Shown here: positions 1 to 5,152 of the stretch, one piece after another | Layout of the letters: each line of letters opens with the position of its first letter | Numbering within the stretch: the first letter of the stretch is position 1 | DNA from: an uncultured Sutterellaceae bacterium | GTDB lineage: Bacteria; Pseudomonadota; Gammaproteobacteria; Burkholderiales; Burkholderiaceae_F | Direction of reading: 5' to 3' | Assembly: GCA_947253615.1 (NCBI GenBank) | Contig: CAMYAA010000048.1 | Location: forward strand, 1 to 6,719 | Length of the DNA stretch: 6,719 nucleotides | Position numbers and translations under genes: made by a program | The notes under the pieces: model-generated | Told to the model about the DNA's origin: nothing | The model's database searches: none | What the model saw: the letters and a program-made list of their open reading frames with translations, nothing else

Positions 1-49
1 ATCTACACACTGCATATCGTCGGCAGCGTCAGATGTGTATAAGAGACAG
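1..49. other. Illumina Nextera P5/Read 1 adapter (artefact)
   Basis: This is not biological sequence. Bases 1-8 are the end of the P5 oligo, 9-16 are the i5 index ACTGCATA (known as index 506), 17-30 are the Nextera Read 1 segment TCGTCGGCAGCGTC, and 31-49 are the 19-base Tn5 mosaic end AGATGTGTATAAGAGACAG. Genomic sequence starts at about base 50. Any reading frame crossing this block is false. On the minus strand it creates the tail SYTHLTLPTI of a 74-codon ORF (3-227), which is a translated adapter. Confidence 0.97.
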
Positions 50-85
50 CCCTAGGCACAATCCGTTTTGTTATCCTAAGGGGGA

Positions 86-118
86 ATGGGACTGCTCCCA
101 TGATGAAGTTGTTTTTTT
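86..118 (+). other. Small hairpin and T-run in the leader of the exporter gene
   Basis: ATGGGA (86-91) and TCCCAT (96-101) form a perfect 6-bp stem with a 4-base loop. A run of seven T follows at 112-118, ten bases after the stem. That gap is too long for a standard intrinsic terminator, so it may be an upstream gene's weak terminator, a leader structure, or chance. The rest of 50-162 shows no gene and no convincing promoter. Confidence 0.25.
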
Positions 119-162
119 GACCGTGTTGCCAGAAAAGAATCCCCTCCATTGAGTGCAAGAAA

Positions 163-1131
163 GTGTTACCAACAAACGTTAAAGCCACTTTGATTGGCTT
201 ATGTGCGCCCATCTGTTGGGGAACCAACGTGGGTTTTGCTCGAGCGATTGCTGAACAGTTCGGGCGATCGGTGGGTTATGCCATCATGTATGGGATTGCC
301 TTTTGTGGCTTGTTAGCCCTGTTTGGGCGTCCTAAGTTTTCGGACTATCCTCTCAAATATCTAATTTTTGGCTTAGGCGCCGCGGTCGCGAGCGCGTTTT
401 GCTTTATTCAATCCCTCGCTTTTAGTCATGGCGGGATCGAAACCGTTCAAGTGGGCATGATTAACTATATGTGGCCGTGTTTAACGGTCATTTTTGGCAT
501 GCTCTTTAACGGTCAGCGTGGTCGTTGGTGGGTCGCCGTCGGCTTTTTGCTTTGCATTATCGGCATTGTGATGGTGCTCTCGGGCGACCGTGGTTTTGAC
601 GTGGGCTTATTTATTAATAATTGGCGTCAGAATCCGTTGAGCTATTGGTTGGCCGTCGCGGCAGCGCTGACTTGGGCCGGCTACAGCTCTATGACGCGTG
701 CGTGGGCTGGGGGTAAAAACTCCGTCGTCATGATCTTCTTTTTGGATTGGATGATGTTTGTGGGGTTAAGCCTCTTTACCGCGGGTCCCGTCACGGAGAT
801 TAATTGGACGGGCGGCTTAGGGTGGTTGAGTATTTTGCTTTGTGCCACCTTTACGAGTACCGGTTACGCGAGCTGGAACTACGGGATGATGAAGGGCAAT
901 ATGACGCTCTTAGCGATCTTTAGTTATATGACCCCGGTGATTTCGGCCGCTTTCTCCTCGTGGTGGATTCATGCGTCACTCACCTGGGGCTTTGCTAAGG
1001 GCGTGATGCTCGTCGTGATCGGCTCGTTGGTGTGCTGGATGGCAACCCTTAATATGCCGCCTAAAAAGCCTAACGTCGTGAAGTTGCCCAAGGCGGACGA
1101 AGAGCCCACAGAAAGCCAAAAGGCTGCTTAA
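163..1131 (+). CDS. yddG: YddG-like aromatic amino acid/metabolite exporter (EamA, DMT superfamily)
   Basis: A predicted inner-membrane exporter of 322 residues with about ten hydrophobic segments, as expected for the drug/metabolite transporter superfamily. It resembles E. coli YddG, which exports aromatic amino acids and similar compounds. Shared stretches are KATLIGL near residue 7, the block from G98 to Q118 (GMxNYxWPxLTxxF and LFNGQ), NPLSYWLA near 157, WNYGMMKGN at 238-246 and SYMTPVISA at 254-262. The GTG start at 163 is chosen because MLPTNVKATLIGL aligns with the YddG N-terminus. The upstream Shine-Dalgarno is weak (purine-rich AAGAAA), and the frame is open back to a TGA at 118-120 without an ATG. 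Residues from about 298 form a charged cytoplasmic tail longer than in E. coli. The family is solid; the exact substrate is inferred. It converges on the lipoprotein gene and does not appear to be part of the ccm operon. Confidence 0.87.
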   Translation: MLPTNVKATLIGLCAPICWGTNVGFARAIAEQFGRSVGYAIMYGIAFCGLLALFGRPKFSDYPLKYLIFGLGAAVASAFCFIQSLAFSHGGIETVQVGMINYMWPCLTVIFGMLFNGQRGRWWVAVGFLLCIIGIVMVLSGDRGFDVGLFINNWRQNPLSYWLAVAAALTWAGYSSMTRAWAGGKNSVVMIFFLDWMMFVGLSLFTAGPVTEINWTGGLGWLSILLCATFTSTGYASWNYGMMKGNMTLLAIFSYMTPVISAAFSSWWIHASLTWGFAKGVMLVVIGSLVCWMATLNMPPKKPNVVKLPKADEEPTESQKAA

Positions 1132-1171
1132 TAAAAGTCACCGTGCGTTCAAAAGAGGGCGCACTCCCTTC

Positions 1172-1219
1172 AAAAAAACAAAGAGCGTTAGTCCCCCTGG
1201 TTTGGGAATAACGCTCTTT
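1172..1219 (-). terminator. Intrinsic terminator of the lipoprotein gene
   Basis: AAAGAGCGTTA (1180-1190) and TAACGCTCTTT (1209-1219) form a perfect 11-bp stem, and TCCC/GGGA can extend pairing inside the loop. Read on the minus strand, the stem is followed by G and then seven T (1178-1172), the classical form of a Rho-independent terminator, about 40 bases after the lipoprotein stop. On the plus strand the tail is only TTTCGTT, so it would stop the exporter transcript weakly if at all. Confidence 0.85.
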
Positions 1220-1229
1220 CGTTAACGTG

Positions 1230-1248
1230 GCGTGCAGCCTAAGCACGC
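1230..1248. other. Short GC-rich hairpin in the convergent spacer
   Basis: GCGTGC (1230-1235) and GCACGC (1243-1248) pair perfectly over 6 bp with a 7-base loop, just after the lipoprotein stop codon on the minus strand. It has no T-run and may only assist the main terminator nearby. A weaker GTGCG/CGCAC pair (1143-1147 with 1160-1164) lies just after the exporter stop and could be a 3'-end structure for that gene. Confidence 0.35.
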
Positions 1249-1258
1249 AGTCTTGAGA

Positions 1259-1645
1259 TTATTTCTTTTTCTTCGAATCGTCATCCGTGCTAAAGAACAA
1301 TTGCAAGCCCTTATAGGGAGCAATGTAGCCCGTATCGCCTTCGCAACGATATTCCAACGTGACGTGTTTCTGAGGCTTATTCTCCACGGTGACATCGTCA
1401 CTCAAGAAGCGAATCGGTAACGCAACTAATTTGCGCGATTGGCAATCACGCATCGCAATGTCCATCATGCGCTCTTGCATTTTGTAGCCCGGGGCATTTT
1501 CTGACGTGGTCTTTTCAATACGCCAAACTTCCCCGACCACATTGGTCTTGGTGACGGAACTCGGAATAACACTGGCGCAACCAGCTAAAAAGAGGGCGCC
1601 TAAGAGTGCACTCGCCCCAAGAAGTCGAACTAAAGGTTGGGTCAT
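1259..1645 (-). CDS. Small hypothetical lipoprotein
   Basis: 128 residues with a clear lipoprotein signal: Arg7, then a hydrophobic stretch ending in the lipobox LAGC with Cys23 as the lipid-modified residue. Position +2 after Cys is Ala rather than Asp, so by the E. coli sorting rule it would go to the outer membrane. The mature part is about 105 residues, with Cys68 and Cys101 as possible disulfide partners, several predicted beta stretches, and an acidic-then-basic end (DDDSKKKK). The ATG start is supported by an AAGGA Shine-Dalgarno seven bases upstream (1653-1657 on the opposite strand). The ATG overlaps the stop of an upstream small ORF as ATGA. A good intrinsic terminator follows. I do not recognise the family, and there is no evidence that it acts in cytochrome maturation. 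Confidence 0.85.
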   Translation of the reverse strand: MTQPLVRLLGASALLGALFLAGCASVIPSSVTKTNVVGEVWRIEKTTSENAPGYKMQERMMDIAMRDCQSRKLVALPIRFLSDDVTVENKPQKHVTLEYRCEGDTGYIAPYKGLQLFFSTDDDSKKKK

Positions 1646-1839
1646 ACGTTGATCCTTTGCTGAATATCGCGATAGGCAAACAACACCGAGCTTGAAAAAA
1701 TCACGCTCAAGGTGATAAGTGTTCCTATTGTACCTAATGCGATTAGAAAAAAATCACCTTTGTGCGAAATCGATCGTCCCTTTCCGAAGGAAAACTCCCT
1801 ATTTTGCGGGATAGGAAGAGCCCTAAGAATGCACAACAC
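1642..1839 (-). CDS. Doubtful small membrane protein upstream of the lipoprotein
   Basis: A 65-codon frame starting with GTG and ending in TGA that overlaps the lipoprotein ATG (ATGA), an arrangement typical of translational coupling. Residues about 29-55 would form one transmembrane helix, followed by a short polar tail ending QQRINV. Against it: no Shine-Dalgarno at proper distance from the GTG, the N-terminal third looks non-coding and uses codons such as AGG, CTA and ATA that the neighbours avoid, and no family is recognised. A purine-rich GAGAGGA sits three bases before a different-frame ATG at 1848-1850, which opens only a 34-codon ORF. The stretch may simply be the promoter and untranslated leader of the lipoprotein gene. 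If it is not a gene, 1646-1982 holds no coding sequence. Confidence 0.3.
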   Translation of the reverse strand: MLCILRALPIPQNREFSFGKGRSISHKGDFFLIALGTIGTLITLSVIFSSSVLFAYRDIQQRINV

Positions 1840-1982
1840 GAACAGTGCATAAGTCCTCTCTCCGAGGGGAATCGTTATGAAAAAGATCTAGTCATTTAAG
1901 GTTAGAGATAAGACTCTATTAATGGAATCCCACTAAACTTAGCGCAACTCTAAGAACCCCACGCTATGGAGAAGCCAGGCAA
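1840..1982. promoter_or_regulatory. Divergent spacer, likely ccm promoter region with inverted repeats
   Basis: A 143-base A/T-rich spacer between the minus-strand lipoprotein unit and ccmA, where the ccm operon promoter is expected. Visible elements are the pair TAGAG (1903-1907) and CTCTA (1914-1918), overlapping a -10-like TATTAA (1917-1922), and the 17-base inverted repeat CTTAG-N7-CTAAG (1938-1954), 28 bases before the ccmA ATG. TTAGAG (1902-1907) is also complementary to CTCTAA (1948-1953). These could be operator half-sites, but no known regulator site is recognised: no FNR box (TTGAT-N4-ATCAA) is present. The -35 element is not convincing. The ccmA ribosome site is probably GGAGAA (1968-1973), nine bases from the ATG. 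Confidence 0.35.
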
Positions 1983-2681
1983 ATGGCGAATACGCTACTA
2001 GAAGTGCGTTCAATTACTTGTGAACGTAGCGAACGAATCTTATTTAAAAACTTAAGTTTTTCGGTTGAGCCGGGTACCTTGGTGCGTATTGCGGGTTCTA
2101 ACGGCGCGGGTAAAACCACGTTGCTCCGATTAATTACTGGGTTAATGCGTCCTCTCGAAGGGGAAATCTTCTGGCGTGGTGAACCGCTCAAGAAAGCGGC
2201 GCAAGATTACTGGCATGAACTCTGCTACATTGGCCACCGCAATGGGGTCAAAGACGATTTAACCGCGATCGAAAATCTCATGATTAATGCGCGCGTCGCG
2301 GCCGTGAAAACGACCGAAGACGAATGCATTAAAGCCCTTCAGGCGGTAGGTCTCCAAGAATATATTGATGTCCCCGTGGGTCAAATGTCCCAAGGGCAAC
2401 GTCGTCGTGTCGCCTTGGCACGCTTGTGGATTTCGGAAGAGACGACCCTCTGGGTGTTGGATGAACCGTTTACAGCCCTTGACGTGAAAGGCGTTGAACG
2501 TTTGGCCCAATTGATTGCCAAACACGTTCAAAATGGGGGCGTCGTGATCTACGTTACGCACCAAGAAGTAGACGTCCCTGGGGTGAAGCAACTCGTCGTG
2601 TCGCCCGAAGCGTTCTCGGTACGTCGCCGCTCACAGGTCGAGCAAGCCCTCGACGATGAAGCCGCCGAGGCTCATGCTTAA
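1983..2681 (+). CDS. ccmA: Heme exporter ATP-binding protein CcmA
   Basis: The ATPase subunit of the CcmABCD complex. It hydrolyses ATP on the cytoplasmic side to release heme-loaded CcmE from CcmC and CcmD. All ABC ATPase elements are visible: Walker A GSNGAGKTT (38-46, Lys44), signature region MSQGQ (135-139), Walker B LWVLDEP (156-162, Asp160 and catalytic Glu161), D-loop ALD (165-167) and switch His193 in VTHQ. The segment YIGHRNGVK (82-90) matches the CcmA-typical IGH-x-x-G-x-K, where a His replaces the usual Q-loop glutamine. Similarity to E. coli CcmA runs over almost the full length. It has 232 residues, about 25 more than E. coli, mostly an acidic tail after residue 210. It is the first gene of the operon, 22 bases before ccmB. 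Confidence 0.97.
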   Translation: MANTLLEVRSITCERSERILFKNLSFSVEPGTLVRIAGSNGAGKTTLLRLITGLMRPLEGEIFWRGEPLKKAAQDYWHELCYIGHRNGVKDDLTAIENLMINARVAAVKTTEDECIKALQAVGLQEYIDVPVGQMSQGQRRRVALARLWISEETTLWVLDEPFTALDVKGVERLAQLIAKHVQNGGVVIYVTHQEVDVPGVKQLVVSPEAFSVRRRSQVEQALDDEAAEAHA

Positions 2682-2703
2682 CGGACGAAAAGGAGAATAA
2701 ATT

Positions 2704-3372
2704 ATGTGGTCACTTTTCGTCACGATCTTCAAACGCGATATCAAATTGAGCCTTCGTCGCCGTAGCGACTTGGCCCAAATCATCTTTTTCTTTGCCGTCG
2801 TGGTGCCGCTCGTCCCATTGGGCGTGGGCGCCGAAACGAACATTCTTCGTGCTATTGCGCCAGGGGTCGTTTGGGTGGCGGCTTTATTGGCGGCCTTACT
2901 CTCGTTACCTCGCTTATTTGCGCAAGACTATGCCGACGGTACGCTCGAACAAATGTTGATCTCCTCGGAACCGCTCGGCGTGGTGGTTTTAGCCAAGGTC
3001 TTTGCCCATTGGTTATTAACCGGGGTGCCCATGACGGTCTTTGCGACGGTGTTTGGGATTTTCTTTGATTTACCGCTTTATGACACGGCCGTGATGGTCG
3101 GTGCGCTCTTTATCGGGACGCCTGTGTTGAGCATGATCGGGGCTGTGGGGGCCGCGTTAACGCTTGGACTGCGCTCTGGGGGCGTGTTAACGAGTTTATT
3201 AGTGTTACCGCTTTATATTCCGGTATTGATTTTCGGTTCTGGCGCGAGCCAGGCAGTGGCTGTGGCTTTAAGTCCAGGGGCGTACTTCATGGTCGTGGGC
3301 GGGTTAACCCTCGCGAGTATTGCGTTAGCTCCGATGGCTGTGGCGGCGGCGCTACGAATCGTCGAACAATAA
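2704..3372 (+). CDS. ccmB: Heme exporter permease CcmB
   Basis: Membrane subunit paired with CcmA in the cytochrome c maturation ABC complex. 222 residues, close to the 220 of E. coli CcmB, with about six hydrophobic helices. Diagnostic stretches are IAPGVVWVAALL (51-62) followed by RLFAQDYADGTLEQ (70-83), LAKVFAHWLLTG (96-107), a GTP motif (138-140), and LRSGGVLTSLLVLPLYIPVLIF (156-177), all conserved in the family. The basic N-terminus (RDIKLSLRRRSD) fits the cytoplasmic coupling helix facing CcmA. The start is fixed by a very good AAGGAG (2690-2695) eight bases before the ATG. It is followed by an unusually long, structured spacer before ccmC. Confidence 0.96.
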   Translation: MWSLFVTIFKRDIKLSLRRRSDLAQIIFFFAVVVPLVPLGVGAETNILRAIAPGVVWVAALLAALLSLPRLFAQDYADGTLEQMLISSEPLGVVVLAKVFAHWLLTGVPMTVFATVFGIFFDLPLYDTAVMVGALFIGTPVLSMIGAVGAALTLGLRSGGVLTSLLVLPLYIPVLIFGSGASQAVAVALSPGAYFMVVGGLTLASIALAPMAVAAALRIVEQ

Positions 3373-3374
3373 GG

Positions 3375-3486
3375 CGCTAATAAGAGTAGCGAAAGAATTA
3401 GACGCTATAACTTGTTAAAACTTTAACTTTGACCCTTTAAAAAACAAAAAAGATAGCGTTTTCGGAGATTTTCAAGAAGCGCTATC
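3375..3486 (+). other. Structured ccmB-ccmC spacer with repeated CGCTA/TAGCG arms
   Basis: Five copies of the same 5-mer or its complement lie in 111 bases: CGCTA at 3375, 3403 and 3480, TAGCG at 3387 and 3455. They can form CGCTA/TAGCG (3375-3379 with 3387-3391), ACGCTAT/ATAGCGT (3402-3408 with 3453-3459), or an 11-bp hairpin (3452-3462 with 3476-3486, two G-U pairs, 13-base loop). The last two cannot form together. The final hairpin ends 13 bases before the ccmC Shine-Dalgarno AGGAG (3500-3504), so the layout could influence ccmC expression or mRNA processing. This is by-eye pairing only. Confidence 0.4.
3439..3486 (-). terminator. Terminator-like hairpin facing against the operon
   Basis: GATAGCG (3452-3458) and CGCTATC (3480-3486) pair perfectly, extended to 11 bp with two G-U pairs. 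Read on the minus strand it is followed immediately by TTTTTTGTTTTTT (complement of 3451-3439), a textbook intrinsic terminator tail. No minus-strand gene is present downstream on the plus map (3513 onward is ccmCDEF), so its client would be antisense transcription. On the plus strand there is no T-run after the stem, so it should not terminate operon mRNA. Confidence 0.5.
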
Positions 3487-3512
3487 GTCCCCTTCATTCA
3501 GGAGAACTCGCG

Positions 3513-4238
3513 ATGAGTCTTTGTCAACCCAAAGAGTTTTATCGTGCCGCCGGAAAGGTGATTCCTTTCTTCTTAATTGGTGCGTTGATCCTCTTTTTAA
3601 TTGGCTTATATATGGGTTTTTTCCAGGCACCCATTGATGCGCGCCAGGGCAATTCCTATCGTATTTTGTTTGTGCACGTCTCGGCCGCTTGGCTTTCGAT
3701 GTTGCTCTATGTGCTCATGGCGCTGTTGAGTTTGATCGGTTTAATCCGTAACTCGACGCTCTCCATGATTGGGGCACAGGCCATGAGTAATACCGGCGCT
3801 TTAATGGCATTTTTAGCCTTAGTGACGGGCTCTTACTGGGGTCGTCCGACCTGGGGGACGTATTGGGTTTGGGACGCTCGTCTCACCTCTGAATTAATTC
3901 TCTTTTTCTTGTACCTCGGCTTTATCGCCTTACATGCCGCGATCGACGACAAGCGTCGTGCTGACCGTGCGGCTTCGGTGATTAGCATTGTGGGCGTGAT
4001 TAACGTGCCGATTATTTACTTCTCGGTTCGTTGGTGGAACACGTTACACCAAGGCGCTTCGATTACGAGCAAGGGTTCGCACATGCACCCGCTCATGTTA
4101 ACGACCTTATTGATCATGGTCGCCGCCGGCATGCTCTATGGCGCTGGTGTGGTTTTAAGTCGTATGCGTACGATTATTTTGGAACGTGAACGTCGTGAAG
4201 ATTGGACGCGTAAAGCGGCCTTGGAGGGCAAATTATGA
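3513..4238 (+). CDS. ccmC: Heme lyase/exporter CcmC
   Basis: Inner-membrane WWD-family protein that holds heme at the periplasmic face and catalyses its covalent attachment to CcmE. 241 residues with about six transmembrane helices. The tryptophan-rich WWD motif is at 114-127 (WGTYWVWDARLTSE), and the two histidines expected to coordinate heme are His55 (in FVHVSAAW) and His179 (in WWNTLHQG), corresponding to E. coli His60 and His184. QGNSYRI (45-51) and VTGSYWGRP (104-112) are also family hallmarks. The ATG has a good AGGAG (3500-3504) seven bases upstream. Its stop overlaps the ccmD start as ATGA, so ccmD translation is probably coupled. The hydrophilic C-terminus ([17 protein letters not shown]) is cytoplasmic. 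Confidence 0.97.
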   Translation: MSLCQPKEFYRAAGKVIPFFLIGALILFLIGLYMGFFQAPIDARQGNSYRILFVHVSAAWLSMLLYVLMALLSLIGLIRNSTLSMIGAQAMSNTGALMAFLALVTGSYWGRPTWGTYWVWDARLTSELILFFLYLGFIALHAAIDDKRRADRAASVISIVGVINVPIIYFSVRWWNTLHQGASITSKGSHMHPLMLTTLLIMVAAGMLYGAGVVLSRMRTIILERERREDWTRKAALEGKL

Positions 4239-4423
4239 GTTGGGATAGCGTGGTTGAATTTTTCCGCATGGGTGGCCATGGCTACTACGTGTGGAGTGCC
4301 TATGGGTTTGTTGTCTTAGGCATTATTTTTGAAATCTTTTCTTTGCGTGCACGTCGTCGTGCGATTTGTCAACGCTTAATGCGCGAAGCCCGAATCGAGC
4401 AAGCGACTATGGAGCAACGTTAA
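4235..4423 (+). CDS. ccmD: Small heme exporter subunit CcmD
   Basis: 62-residue single-span membrane protein needed with CcmC and CcmAB to release holo-CcmE; known CcmD proteins are about 60-70 residues. The N-terminal [12 protein letters not shown] (9-20) matches the conserved FF-x-MGG-x-x-x-x-VW of the family and leads into one helix (about 17-37). A basic, probably cytoplasmic tail follows ([16 protein letters not shown]). The start lies in an ATGA overlap with ccmC, and the TAA is one base from the ccmE ATG. Position between ccmC and ccmE confirms the assignment, which from sequence alone would be weaker because the family is short and divergent. Confidence 0.93.
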   Translation: MSWDSVVEFFRMGGHGYYVWSAYGFVVLGIIFEIFSLRARRRAICQRLMREARIEQATMEQR

Positions 4424-4424
4424 T

Positions 4425-4949
4425 ATGAATAGCAAAACTAAAATCCGCCTCTTAATTGGTGCTGCAGCCGTGGTTGTCGCGGCGGGTGTCGGTTTGGCCA
4501 TTAATGCCTTTAATGAAAACCTCGTCTTTTTCTTCTCGCCCACGCAAGTCGCGGCGCACGAAGCCCCGGTGGGCCGTACGTTCCGATTGGGTGGGGTGGT
4601 TGAACCCAAGTCGGTTCATCGCTTAGAAGACGGCGTCATGGTGGAATTCAAAGTGACGGATACCGCCAAGAGCGTTCCAGTTCGTTATAAGGGCATCTTG
4701 CCTGACTTGTTCGCCGAAGGCCAAGGGGTCGTGACGCAAGGAAAGTTAAACGATCAAGGGATCTTTGTGGCGAGCGAAGTTTTAGCCAAGCACGACGAAA
4801 ACTACATGCCGCCTGAGGCTGCGCACGCCTTAGAAGAAGCGCATAAAGCGGGCGTGGCTAAGGCCCATGCTGAAGCGATGAAGCGTGGTGATCCGATGCC
4901 CGCGGGCCATCCGAGCACCTCGAGCAAGGCTTATGGCGCTCAGCCCTAG
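4425..4949 (+). CDS. ccmE: Periplasmic heme chaperone CcmE
   Basis: Membrane-anchored chaperone that takes heme covalently from CcmC and hands it to CcmF. 174 residues: a short basic cytoplasmic start, one helix (about 8-28), then a beta-barrel (OB-fold) domain in the periplasm. The heme-binding motif is [12 protein letters not shown] (120-131), with His123 forming the covalent bond and Tyr127 as the probable axial ligand (H-x-x-x-Y class). FRLGGVV (53-59) and [13 protein letters not shown] (84-96) are conserved family segments. The C-terminal tail after residue 131 is longer than in E. coli (159 residues in total) and contains His134, 140, 148 and 162. The Shine-Dalgarno GGAG (4411-4414) lies inside the end of ccmD. 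A 203-base spacer separates it from ccmF. Confidence 0.96.
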   Translation: MNSKTKIRLLIGAAAVVVAAGVGLAINAFNENLVFFFSPTQVAAHEAPVGRTFRLGGVVEPKSVHRLEDGVMVEFKVTDTAKSVPVRYKGILPDLFAEGQGVVTQGKLNDQGIFVASEVLAKHDENYMPPEAAHALEEAHKAGVAKAHAEAMKRGDPMPAGHPSTSSKAYGAQP

Positions 4950-4963
4950 AGCAATGAATTGAA

Positions 4964-5078
4964 CGATTTGGGTTTCTTCAGTGTGGATCGACCCCCATGC
5001 TTGAGGTGACCCAATTCGTGTCTATGGACGGGCATACGGTTCGAGGTGCTCCGTTTGAATCCCAACACGAACCAAATC
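4964..5078 (+). other. Mutually exclusive stems in the ccmE-ccmF spacer
   Basis: Three long-range stems are visible. A: 4964-4973 with 5009-5018 (nine pairs, one T-T mismatch, core TTGGGT/ACCCAA). B: TTCGTGT 5015-5021 with ACACGAA 5065-5071. C: GATTTGG 4965-4971 with CCAAATC 5072-5078. B and C stack as one continuous structure on the 3' side and both exclude A, giving two alternative folds upstream of ccmF. It matches no riboswitch class I recognise. The rest of the spacer holds no recognised gene; a 51-codon frame at 4997-5152 is judged unlikely. Confidence 0.35.
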
Positions 5079-5102
5079 TAATTTTCCAGTGTGAGATTCA
5101 TT

Positions 5103-5128
5103 TAAAGAAAAAAATGCTTTTTTCTTTA
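5103..5128 (+). other. A/T-rich 11-bp hairpin before ccmF
   Basis: TAAAGAAAAAA (5103-5113) and TTTTTTCTTTA (5118-5128) are perfectly complementary with a 4-base ATGC loop; only one G-C pair is present. It lies 12 bases before the ccmF Shine-Dalgarno. The T-run is inside the stem rather than after it, so it is not a standard terminator. It could be a weak pause, an RNase processing site, or, together with the upstream alternative stems, an attenuator tail. Confidence 0.45.
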
Positions 5129-5152
5129 GAGGACTCGATTAGGAGACGATAA

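Noticed and set aside
3..227. 74-codon minus-strand ORF
   Set aside because: About a quarter of it, ending LTLPTICSV, is translated adapter, and the rest is the antisense of the exporter leader and gene start.
1232..1420. 62-codon plus-strand ORF antisense to the lipoprotein
   Set aside because: It overlaps a well-supported minus-strand lipoprotein gene and its terminator region, and has no recognisable features.
1840..1982. Possible FNR or heme-responsive operator upstream of ccmA
   Set aside because: No TTGAT-N4-ATCAA or other known consensus could be found by eye; only short unassigned inverted repeats remain.
2259..2591. 110-codon minus-strand ORF inside ccmA
   Set aside because: Shadow of ccmA, whose ABC ATPase motifs are complete on the plus strand.
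5030..5065. GGTTCGA and TTTGAATCC words suggesting a tRNA T-arm in the ccmE-ccmF spacer
   Set aside because: No acceptor, D-arm or anticodon stem can be built around them on either strand.
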